DNA from: Longimonas sp046498435
GTDB lineage: Bacteria > Bacteroidota > Rhodothermia > Rhodothermales > Salinibacteraceae
Assembly: GCF_046498435.1 (NCBI RefSeq)
Contig: NZ_JAWOAR010000041.1
Span: 1 to 18,810, forward strand
Length of the DNA stretch: 18,810 nt
Reading direction: 5' to 3'
Within the stretch, counting starts at the first letter, position 1. Each line of letters starts with the position of its first letter. Positions 6,974-13,233 of the stretch are shown piece by piece. The position numbers were made by a program, and so were the translations under genes. Under the pieces are notes generated by a model. The model did no database searches. It had not been told where the DNA came from and was given only the letters and a program-made list of their open reading frames with translations.

Positions 6974-7039
6974 TGTACAATCATATAGATCAAACCATGG
7001 TACATGACAAAACTCACATGCTCCTTCACACACCCAGGT

Positions 7040-7066
7040 TTTTGTCATTCTGAGGAGCGCAGCGAG
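7040..7066 (+). repeat. TCAT-CTGAGCGCAG family repeat, divergent
   Basis: The sequence TTTGTCATTCTGAGGAGCGC followed by AGCGAGG carries the family core with an extra GAG. It is intergenic. It is related to the inverted copy at 7192-7219. Confidence 0.55.
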
Positions 7067-7191
7067 GGCCGAAGGTCATGCCTGTTCTGCGAAGGGGCCG
7101 CCAGGTCATCCCTTGCGGGAATCTCTTTGAGCCGAGCGGAAACAAGGGCGGATCGCTGTCTCTCTCCGGTCTGATTCCGCCGATTCCGGGG

Positions 7192-7219
7192 GAGATCCCT
7201 CGACTGCGCTCGGGATGAC
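7192..7219 (-). repeat. TCAT-CTGAGCGCAG family repeat, inverted
   Basis: On the minus strand this reads GTCATCCCGAGCGCAGTCGA followed by GGGATCTC. It has the same layout as the copies at 2379 and 6678 with several substitutions. Confidence 0.65.
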
Positions 7220-7372
7220 GTGCCGGGGGCGTGGGAATGCCAGTTCTGTGAAGGCTCGCTCAGGTTTTGTCGTGTACTGTGGGCGGGCACCCTATCACCC
7301 TGAAATGACTATCTCTAAACATTTGTATATTCAAGACTAACTCCTCAAAATCTAATGTGCTCTCTTTTTTCC

Positions 7373-7401
7373 TTGCGCTTCTACTAACTGGATAGTACTA
7401 T
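7373..7401 (+). promoter_or_regulatory. Putative promoter of the blaI operon
   Basis: TTGCGC (7373-7378) and TACTAT (7396-7401) are 17 bp apart. Each matches the sigma-70 consensus at about four of six positions. The inverted repeat at 7394-7407 overlaps the -10 box, as expected for a repressed promoter. The leader would be about 33 nt. Confidence 0.4.
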
Positions 7402-7407
7402 TGTACT
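7394..7407. promoter_or_regulatory. Putative BlaI operator
   Basis: AGTAC-TATT-GTACT is a perfect 5-bp dyad with a 4-bp centre, located 33 bp before the blaI start and on top of the -10 box. BlaI/MecI repressors bind short dyads containing TAC/GTA half-sites next to their own genes, so autoregulation is likely. The exact operator consensus in this organism is unknown. Confidence 0.45.
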
Positions 7408-7440
7408 GCACAATAAAAAGAACCAACCGATCCTGATCGT

Positions 7441-7830
7441 ATGCGACGACGCTCGTTAACCCCGCTGGGGGAAACTGAAATGGAAGTGCTCCACCATGTG
7501 TGGGAACTGGACGAAGCCACCGTGGCCGAGGTCCGCGAACGTATTTTGGAGGAGCGCAACGTTGCGTACACCACCATCATGACGGTTATGAAGAACCTGG
7601 CGGAGAAGGGCTACCTGCAATATCGCAAGGAAGGCGTCGCGTACGTCTACTCGCCTGCGCGCTCCGCCGATGACGTGCGCCAGAGCCTCCTGGGCGATCT
7701 GCTGAAGAAGGTGTTTAACGGCTCGCCGCAATCCCTTGCTCAGGCGCTGGTGCAGCAGGAAGACCTATCGGACAACGACCTTGCCGACATCCGCGCGATG
7801 ATTGACCAGATGGAAGACGCCGATGATTGA
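7441..7830 (+). CDS. BlaI/MecI-family transcriptional repressor
   Basis: This is a winged-helix DNA-binding protein of 129 residues, the normal size for the family. The N-terminal part (LTPLGETEMEVLHHVWELDEATVAEVRERI through VAYTTIMTVMKNLAEKGYL) is the BlaI/MecI domain. The region around residues 65-85, after YSPARSADDV, is where such repressors are usually cleaved by their partner protease. The C-terminal helices (SLLGDLLKKVF to AMIDQMEDADD) should form the dimer. Its last bases overlap the start of the M56 peptidase gene, so the two are coupled in one operon. The probable target is its own promoter. Family call strong; the inducing signal is unknown. Confidence 0.93.
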   Translation: MRRRSLTPLGETEMEVLHHVWELDEATVAEVRERILEERNVAYTTIMTVMKNLAEKGYLQYRKEGVAYVYSPARSADDVRQSLLGDLLKKVFNGSPQSLAQALVQQEDLSDNDLADIRAMIDQMEDADD

Positions 7831-9217
7831 CGTATCCAGCATTCTGCTCCTGCTCGATGCGCTTGGTCGCTTCGTGGCAGCAACGGTAGTTGTGCCGCTT
7901 GTGGTGTGGACGCTTGCTGCGCTTGTGGTGTTGGGCGTGCTTCGCCTGGTACCCGGTCGCCCGCTCGTGCAGTACTGGATGCGCGTGAGCCTGCTCCTGG
8001 CTCTGCCGCTCGGACTCGCGGCGGCGCTGCTCGATCTGGGGTTTTTGCCGGTGGCCGTCGGCTCGATATCCGATGTGCCCTGGCTGGGCCGCACGCTTGC
8101 TCCCATCGTAGTGGATGCAGCGTCTACAGATGCGTTGGCGTCCCCGGCGTGGCGCGGACCGTTTGTTGGACTGGGCGCGGGTGCCGTGTGCGCAGGTGGA
8201 GGTGCGTTCGTGGCAGGTGCCCGGTTGGCTGCTGATGCCCATGCGCTCCATCGGTTTGGGGCTGCACATCCCCCCAACGCCCCAAGATGGGTGCAAGAGC
8301 AGGTGGATGCACAGGCCAAATCGCTGGGCATTAATCGGCGCGTTTCGGTGTGCTGCGCGCCCGACATCGCCGTACCCATGACCGTGGGCGGATGGCATCC
8401 GCGCCTGTTTTTGCCAGCCTCGCTCCTTGCGGATAAGCAGGCGCTAACGATGACGCTGACACACGAACTGGTGCATGTGCACCGCTTCGATTATGCCGTG
8501 CATGCCCTGGTGCGCATGGTGCGTGCGCTGTTCATTGCCCACCCGCTGGTAGTGCAGTGTGCACGCTCCATTGTCACATACCGCGAGCAGGCCTGCGATG
8601 CCGCCGTGCTTGCAACCGACCGGGTGCCGCACAAAGCCTATGCAGCACTTCTGCTTCAGTGGGCACAGCGTACCGCTTCGGCCCCGGCCTCTGCTCTTGG
8701 ACTTGCCTATTCGTCTTCTACCCTTAAGTCTCGTATTGCTTCTATGACTTCGTTTAACGCAGTACCTCGCTCACACCCAATGATCAGCATCGCCCTAAGC
8801 GCGCTCCTGCTCGTGGGCACCTTTACACTAATGGCTTGTGATGACGCCGGGTTGAATACGTCTTCTGAATCCGAATCTGACGACGAGCCCTATACCCAAG
8901 TCGACAATCCGCCTGAGTTGGATGGGGGCATGCAGGCGCTCTACAGCGCCATGACGTATCCCGAAATTGCTCAGGAGCACAACCTGGAAGGACGTGTTGT
9001 GGTGCAGTTTGTGGTTGATCGCGATGGCTCTCCAAGCGATGTGTCTGTTATTGACACGCCCGAGACGGGAGACGATGTGCCGACTGAAGCGCTCGATGCG
9101 CTGGAAGAAGCAGCCATAGCAGCCGTTCAGCAGACAACCTTTGACCCAGGCCGCCACGAGGGCGAACTGGTGGATGTGCAGATGGCGGTGCCGATTCGGT
9201 TCCAACTCACGGAATAA
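7823..9217 (+). CDS. BlaR1-like M56 membrane metallopeptidase with TonB-like C-terminal domain
   Basis: This polytopic membrane protein of 464 residues should cleave or release the BlaI repressor encoded upstream. The zinc site is HELVH (H214, E215, H218), with the third ligand in YREQACDAAV (E255). Hydrophobic segments lie near residues 8-45, 52-80 and 110-135. A last one, ISIALSALLLVGTFTLMA (about 320-338), exports the C-terminus. That part is not a penicillin-binding sensor. It is a TonB C-terminal-like domain (YPEIAQEHNLEGRVVVQFVV to VQMAVPIRFQL, about 375-464), preceded by a Ser/Glu-rich linker. The ATG at 7823 overlaps the blaI stop by 8 nt and is preferred to the TTG at 7802. The cytosolic or periplasmic signal is unknown. 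Confidence 0.88.
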   Translation: MIDVSSILLLLDALGRFVAATVVVPLVVWTLAALVVLGVLRLVPGRPLVQYWMRVSLLLALPLGLAAALLDLGFLPVAVGSISDVPWLGRTLAPIVVDAASTDALASPAWRGPFVGLGAGAVCAGGGAFVAGARLAADAHALHRFGAAHPPNAPRWVQEQVDAQAKSLGINRRVSVCCAPDIAVPMTVGGWHPRLFLPASLLADKQALTMTLTHELVHVHRFDYAVHALVRMVRALFIAHPLVVQCARSIVTYREQACDAAVLATDRVPHKAYAALLLQWAQRTASAPASALGLAYSSSTLKSRIASMTSFNAVPRSHPMISIALSALLLVGTFTLMACDDAGLNTSSESESDDEPYTQVDNPPELDGGMQALYSAMTYPEIAQEHNLEGRVVVQFVVDRDGSPSDVSVIDTPETGDDVPTEALDALEEAAIAAVQQTTFDPGRHEGELVDVQMAVPIRFQLTE

Positions 9218-9250
9218 GGGCCTGCATGTACCTCCTAACGTCCCGGCATC

Positions 9251-9304
9251 CAATCCCCGCAATCCGCCCCTGTCTCCCAGCCTGTGCTGGGTGGCGGGGG
9301 ATTG
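9251..9304 (+). terminator. Two-tier hairpin after the M56 gene
   Basis: CAATCCCCGC (9251-9260) pairs with GCGGGGGATTG (9294-9304) with one bulged G. Inside, CCCAGC (9276-9281) pairs with GCTGGG (9286-9291) around CTGT. The structure starts 34 nt after the stop codon. Only TCTGTT follows, so the T-run is weak. It probably ends the blaI-M56 transcript and separates it from the TonB-domain gene. Confidence 0.5.
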
Positions 9305-9476
9305 TCTGTTCGCCTACCGCATGCTGTTTGGCGCATTCGTGGAATCATAGATTGGGAAACCGGGGGTGATCGAAGCAGACGGATCGGTACGCCGTTCTAT
9401 CCGTTGCGCTGACTGTGCACCTGCACTCTTCAAATTTGCCTGGTAATCTTCCACATAGAGCCCTTATTTCCGAAGC

Positions 9477-10034
9477 ATGCATACTTCTTACCGCGGCAGC
9501 CCCATCTGCTGGATACCGACGCTCCTTATACTCGGGATGCTTCTTGTTGTGAGCGTCGGGTGCGGAAGCAGCGCCGACAACGTTGCCTACACCGCCGATA
9601 ACGCCCCGGTCGTCTACCGCTCCCTGCCCGACAGTGTCACCGTGCATGAGCGCGACCAGATTGGGGAAGGCCCGGAGATCGACGGCGGGCGCGAGGCGGT
9701 CGTGCGCATGATCGACTACCCCAGCGATGCGTTCGACGATGGCGTTGAGGGGCAGGTGCTTGTCTCCTTTGTTGTAGGACCCGATGGCTCTATCTACGAA
9801 CCCGACATCCTGGAATCGGTGGCCCCGTCGCTCGACCGAGAGGCCATGCGCGTCTTGCAGGAAGTGGACTGGACCCCCGGCCACGATGGTGGCGAGCCGG
9901 TTTACGTGAAGATGGAACTGCCCGTCCCCTTCCGGCTGGCTGAGCACCAGCCTGCTGATGACGACAATGAAACGCCGGATCAGCCGCAGCCACAACCCCA
10001 GCCACAGCCGCAACCGCAACCGCCAGGACGGTAG
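9477..10034 (+). CDS. TonB C-terminal-domain lipoprotein
   Basis: This is a predicted lipoprotein of 185 residues. The hydrophobic N-terminus (WIPTLLILGMLLVVSVGC) ends in a cysteine at position 29 within a slightly atypical lipobox (SVGC). A TonB-type domain covers about residues 75-155 (MIDYPSDAFDDGVEGQVLVSFVV ... MELPVPFRL). It is clearly related to the C-terminal domain of the M56 protein upstream, with the same YP-x-GxVxVxFVVxxDGS pattern, so the two probably work together or arose by duplication. The last 20 residues are a Pro-Gln repeat (QPQPQPQP...). In classical TonB the proline-rich part comes before the domain and spans the periplasm; here it follows. No TonB-dependent receptor or ExbBD genes are nearby, so energy transduction is doubtful and a scaffold or sensor role is possible. 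Confidence 0.8.
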   Translation: MHTSYRGSPICWIPTLLILGMLLVVSVGCGSSADNVAYTADNAPVVYRSLPDSVTVHERDQIGEGPEIDGGREAVVRMIDYPSDAFDDGVEGQVLVSFVVGPDGSIYEPDILESVAPSLDREAMRVLQEVDWTPGHDGGEPVYVKMELPVPFRLAEHQPADDDNETPDQPQPQPQPQPQPQPPGR

Positions 10035-10113
10035 TGCTCTGTCACACCTGAATGTTAGGGTGCGGAGACTGTGCCAAACTCTGTGTCCTCCCTAAAATCT
10101 GTGTCCCCCAAAA

Positions 10114-10136
10114 CCTGTCATGGTGAGCACGCGACG
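10114..10136 (+). repeat. 23-nt dispersed repeat
   Basis: This is identical over 23 nt to the reverse complement of 21-43. It contains TGTCATGGTGAGC, shared with 2567-2579. Confidence 0.75.
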
Positions 10137-10217
10137 GGCCCAGCCCGGAGCACGCCGAACCATCTCCTCGACGCTCAGCGGGGCTCTAGGCGATTGAACG
10201 GCCCTGCCAACCTTGGG

Positions 10218-10294
10218 GGAGATCTTTATTCACTGCGTTCATCAGTCGCTTCGCTCGTGTCAGGACTCCGCTTCGCTCCGCTCAAGATGACAGC
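10218..10294 (-). repeat. Compound TCAT-CTGAGC family repeat
   Basis: Read on the minus strand it begins TGTCATCTTGAGCGGAGCGA and ends in a GATCTC-like block. Between them are two CGCTTCGCTC units (top strand) that suggest an internal duplication. It is the longest and most degenerate family member in the window. Confidence 0.55.
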
Positions 10295-10597
10295 ATGCGA
10301 ACGGGGACCTTACAACCCAAAGATTGACCTGTGACAAAGCACTACTTTTTGAAGCAGATTGTCTTGCCGCATCGTACCGACTCAAAAAGGTGCGTTTTCT
10401 GTGCGTCCTTCCCAACTCCATAGCGCGTCACCCAGAATAAAACACAGTTGGAGGGAAAGACCCAACTTCGCCTCCCCACAGCATTCTCGTCCGCTCCCCC
10501 CACGCTGCCGCCAGCCCCGTGGTGGCACTTTTGTGGTGCAGTGGCTACCTTACCCGTCCGGTTCGCCATTTGCTCTTGCTCAACCCCCTCTACCGCT

Positions 10598-11266
10598 ATG
10601 CAATTCGTTGCGTGGGACATCGAGACCTGCCCGTTTCCTGTCGATTCGTTCTCGGAGGCGCAGCGCTCGCGCTTTGAGGAACGCCTTAACAAGCGGCGCT
10701 CCAAACGCCCCGATGAAGACGAAGACGATGCGGCTCGCCTCGTGCGGAGCCTGCACCCGTTGCTCGGATGGGTCTGCTGCATCAGCGCGGTGCGCGGCTC
10801 CGTGGGCGCGGCTCCGAATCGCCCCAAAAGCTGGACCGCCGCCTCCCCCGAAGAAGAATCCGAACTGCTGGAGCGCTTCTGGGACGACATTCAGCACATC
10901 TCGCGCAACGCGCCGACCATCCGGTGGGTCACCTTCAACGGAAAGAAGTTCGACGTGCCGTTCGTGGAGGCCCGCAGCGTGCATCATGGCGTCACGCCAG
11001 TGAACAGCGCCCTGCTCGACACCTATCCCTTCAACGACGCCCCGCATCTTGACCTGATGGGGCTCTGGCCCATGCCCATGCGTCTGCACGAACTGTGCGA
11101 GTTGCTCGGCGTCGACTCGCCCAAAGACGAAGGCGACGGTAGCGCCGTGGCCGACCTCGTGGCGGCAGGCGATATCAACAAGGTGGCGCGCTACTGCGAG
11201 AAAGACGTGCAGGCCGCCTACGCATGTGCCCAGAAGGTCTGGCCGCTCATTCAGGGACGCAAGTAG
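10598..11266 (+). CDS. DEDDy-type 3'-5' exonuclease (PolB exonuclease-like)
   Basis: This stand-alone 222-residue RNase H-fold exonuclease resembles the proofreading domain of family B DNA polymerases. Exo I is WDIET (D7, E9). Exo II is the TFNGKKFDVPF segment (D119). Exo III is YCEKD (Y199, D203), which makes it the DEDDy subtype. An acidic-basic stretch (NKRRSKRPDEDEDD, residues 31-44) replaces a loop and is probably exposed. The ATG at 10598 (context CGCTATG) puts DIE at the usual distance from the N-terminus, so the longer frame from 10448 is rejected. It is not clustered with replication or repair genes, so it may trim DNA or RNA in an unassigned pathway. The fold is well supported; the substrate is unknown. 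Confidence 0.85.
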   Translation: MQFVAWDIETCPFPVDSFSEAQRSRFEERLNKRRSKRPDEDEDDAARLVRSLHPLLGWVCCISAVRGSVGAAPNRPKSWTAASPEEESELLERFWDDIQHISRNAPTIRWVTFNGKKFDVPFVEARSVHHGVTPVNSALLDTYPFNDAPHLDLMGLWPMPMRLHELCELLGVDSPKDEGDGSAVADLVAAGDINKVARYCEKDVQAAYACAQKVWPLIQGRK

Positions 11267-11502
11267 TTACGTATCACAGATCACCGAAAACGCGTTCCGA
11301 CACGCTTCCTCCCTCACTCTGCGTTGCCACACACAATGTGTCGCATCCGTAATGCCTCTCCCTCGGCCCCATGCGGCGGGAACGGCGCGTTGGGCCGTAC
11401 TTACTACGCCCTGTGCACAGTTATACCAAATTCGGTTGCACCGTTGTGGGATCGCTTCTCTGCACGACACCAGATGTACTTCGTCAGTCGGTCTCGTGTA
11501 GG

Positions 11503-11571
11503 GTGTGGACGGACGAATGGATGAAAGGATGGACGGTATACTCCTCCAACCGTCCACACGTCCATACCTCC
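11503..11571. repeat. Inverted repeat related to the 261-350 tandem array
   Basis: GTGTGGACGG (11503-11512) is the exact reverse complement of CCGTCCACAC (11550-11559), with GGATGGACGGT (11528-11538) as a competing partner. The stretch 11553-11571 matches 331-349 at 18 of 19 positions. Confidence 0.7.
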
Positions 11572-11690
11572 ATACACCAACGACGCATGCGGAGTTGGTA
11601 TTACCCGCCTTGTAACGAATCACGTACCATGCGCATCCACCCAGCGTGTCTATGCTGTTGTTGTCTTGAACGGCCAGCGCGTGGCGCGCA

Positions 11691-11724
11691 TGCTGCCTGA
11701 TGCAACCAATTGTGTTCAGCAGCA
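11691..11724 (+). other. Hairpin in the cysM leader
   Basis: TGCTG-C-CTGA (11691-11700, C bulged) pairs with TCAGCAGCA (11716-11724), giving a 9-bp stem with a 15-nt loop. It lies directly before the terminator-like hairpin at 11733-11764, so together they could form a regulated leader. Confidence 0.35.
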
Positions 11725-11732
11725 CCGCACAC

Positions 11733-11764
11733 GCCTCTCTGGCCCTGGCTACGAGAGGCTTTTT
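11733..11764 (+). terminator. Intrinsic terminator just upstream of cysM
   Basis: GCCTCTC (11733-11739) and GAGAGGC (11753-11759) form a perfect 7-bp stem with a 13-nt loop, followed immediately by TTTTT. It is the best intrinsic terminator in the window. It ends 21 nt before the cysM ATG and about 470 nt after the exonuclease stop codon, so it is better placed as an attenuator of cysM than as the end of the exonuclease transcript. Confidence 0.6.
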
Positions 11765-11785
11765 CTATGGATACCCTTGCCTGCT

Positions 11786-12730
11786 ATGTCCACTTCTGAC
11801 CCTTCTTCTCCCGCAACGGATACGCGTCCGGTCCTGCTCGATGCCATCGGCAACACCCCGCTGCTGCCACTGCACCAAATAGGCCGCGACCTGCCCGAGG
11901 ATGTTACGCTCTGGGCCAAGGCCGAACACCTGAATCCCGGCGGCTCGGTGAAGGACCGCCCTGCCCGCCACATGATCAAAGACGGGCTCCGCACCGGTGC
12001 CTACCAGCCGCATCATACCCTGATCGACGCCACCAGTGGCAACACGGGCATTGCCTACGCGATGATTGCAGCAGCGCTGGGCCGCGAGGTAGCGCTGGCC
12101 CTGCCCGAAAATGCATCGGAGGAACGCAAGGCCGTGCTTCGAGCCTACGGCGCCAAACTCATCCTTACCGATCCGATGGAAGGCACCGATGGCGCCCAAG
12201 CCCGGGTGCGCGAGTTGGTTGACGCTCACCCCGATCGCTACTTCTACCCCGACCAGTACAGCAACGATGCCAACTGGCAGGCCCACTACGACACGACCGC
12301 GCCCGAAATCTGGACCCAGACCGACGGGCGCGTTACGCACTTTGTGGCGGGACTCGGCACCACGGGCACCTTTACGGGCGTGGCACGCCGCCTGAAGGAG
12401 TACGACGACGTCATCACGTGCATGGCCATGCAGCCGGATACTGCGCTGCACGGACTCGAAGGGCTCAAGCACTTGCCCACCGCCCACACCCCTTCCATCT
12501 ACGATAGCAGTTTGGCGGATGCCCAGGCCACCTGCTCTACCGAAACCGCCCATGCCATGACCCGGCGCCTGGCTGCCGAAGAAGGGCTCCTTGTGGGGCC
12601 CTCGGCAGGTGCGAACGTAGCGACAGCGCTTCGCCACGCCCACACGCTCCGTACCGGACACGTCGTCACCATTCTGTGCGATACCGGCACGCGTTACCTC
12701 AGCGACAACTTGTGGTCCGATGACGCATAA
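11786..12730 (+). CDS. cysM: Cysteine synthase, CysM type
   Basis: This PLP-dependent fold-II enzyme makes cysteine from an activated serine and a sulfur donor. The PLP lysine is K56 in GGSVKDRPA, and the phosphate and substrate loop is TSGNTGIA (residues 83-90). GLGTTGTFTGVARRLKE and the DQYSNDANWQAHYDTTAPEIW segment resemble the CysM of actinobacteria that uses a protein thiocarboxylate as sulfur donor, more than CysK, which has GTGGT. The length of 314 residues is normal. The ATG at 11786 (context TGCTATG) is preferred to 11666, which would place the terminator hairpin inside the gene. A JAMM peptidase gene follows after 30 nt, as expected for the sulfur-carrier pathway. Fold and reaction are firm; the sulfur donor is inferred. 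Confidence 0.92.
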   Translation: MSTSDPSSPATDTRPVLLDAIGNTPLLPLHQIGRDLPEDVTLWAKAEHLNPGGSVKDRPARHMIKDGLRTGAYQPHHTLIDATSGNTGIAYAMIAAALGREVALALPENASEERKAVLRAYGAKLILTDPMEGTDGAQARVRELVDAHPDRYFYPDQYSNDANWQAHYDTTAPEIWTQTDGRVTHFVAGLGTTGTFTGVARRLKEYDDVITCMAMQPDTALHGLEGLKHLPTAHTPSIYDSSLADAQATCSTETAHAMTRRLAAEEGLLVGPSAGANVATALRHAHTLRTGHVVTILCDTGTRYLSDNLWSDDA

Positions 12731-12760
12731 CCTGCATTTTTCTCAAGCTCCTCGCCTCCT

Positions 12761-13189
12761 ATGATTGCTTCCCCCAACGTCCTGAGCGCCATTCGTACCC
12801 ACGGCGAAGCAGGCTACCCCGAAGAGATCTGCGGCTTCTTGCTGGGCACCGTGCGCGATGGCACCAACATCGTCACTGCTATCGAGCGCGTCGATAACGA
12901 GCAAGACACCAACCGCGAGCGGCGCTACCTCATTCCGCCCAATGCCTTTCGGGAGGCGCAGCGCATGGCCGCCCAGCAGGGTCTCGACATCGTCGGCATC
13001 TACCACTCGCATCCCGACCACCCGGCCCAGCCCTCGCAGACCGACCTGGAGCAGGCGACTTTCTCAGGCTACACGTACGCCATCGTTTCCGTGTACGAGG
13101 GGGCCGCACGCCACCTGACCGCCTGGCAACTGGCTGCCGACCGCTCGCAATTCAAGGAAGAGACCATCCACACGGAAGCTCCGGCCTGA
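12761..13189 (+). CDS. JAMM/M67-family metallopeptidase (Mec-like)
   Basis: This 142-residue MPN+ domain protein probably releases cysteine from the C-terminus of a ThiS-like sulfur carrier after CysM has acted. The zinc motif is complete: E22 in YPEEICGFLLG, then H82-S-H84 and D95 in HSHPDHPAQPSQTD. The domain fills the protein, with a short acidic tail after it. It begins 30 nt after cysM with the CTCCTATG start context and is probably cotranscribed. In Mycobacterium the equivalent set is mec, cysO and cysM, but no carrier gene lies between or next to the two genes here. The gene converges on the helicase gene with a 44-nt gap. The metalloprotease call is firm; the substrate comes from context. 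Confidence 0.9.
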   Translation: MIASPNVLSAIRTHGEAGYPEEICGFLLGTVRDGTNIVTAIERVDNEQDTNRERRYLIPPNAFREAQRMAAQQGLDIVGIYHSHPDHPAQPSQTDLEQATFSGYTYAIVSVYEGAARHLTAWQLAADRSQFKEETIHTEAPA

Positions 13190-13233
13190 CGAAAGAAATG
13201 CGCCCAAAAGTGCCTGGAGCAAGATTGTTGTTC

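Larger units (their letters stand above)
6435..7372. other. Repeat-rich 0.9-kb spacer
   Basis: No gene is supported. The spacer holds three TCAT-CTGAGC-type repeats (6678-6704, 7040-7066, 7192-7219) and the second copy of the 96-nt two-hairpin repeat (6878-6973). A 60-codon open frame at 6871-7053 runs through the 96-nt repeat and is rejected. The last 100 bases become AT-rich before the blaI promoter. Confidence 0.6.
10035..10597. other. Spacer before the exonuclease gene
   Basis: No gene is supported. The spacer contains a 23-nt repeat (10114-10136) that matches the first bases of the window inverted, and a compound TCAT-CTGAGC-type repeat (10218-10294). The stretch 10340-10597 shows no clear signal apart from a C/T-rich run just before the start at 10598. 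An in-frame ATG at 10448 would extend the exonuclease by 50 residues with no family support. Confidence 0.55.
11267..11785. other. Spacer and probable leader upstream of cysM
   Basis: No gene is supported. At 11503-11571 there is a GTGTGGACGG/CCGTCCACAC inverted repeat (10-bp arms, 11503-11512 and 11550-11559). Its right part is related to the 16-bp tandem repeat at 261-350. The last 100 bases contain two consecutive hairpins (11691-11724 and 11733-11764), the second followed by five T. I could not place a convincing promoter. Confidence 0.55.

Noticed and set aside
6871..7053. 60-codon open frame over copy B of the repeat
   Set aside because: It is explained by the repeat and has no plausible protein features.
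10448..10597. 50-residue N-terminal extension of the exonuclease
   Set aside because: The family begins close to the DIE motif, and the ATG at 10598 has the start context seen at other genes.
11666..11785. 40-residue N-terminal extension of cysteine synthase
   Set aside because: It would cover the terminator-like hairpin and adds sequence unlike the family; the ATG at 11786 fits.
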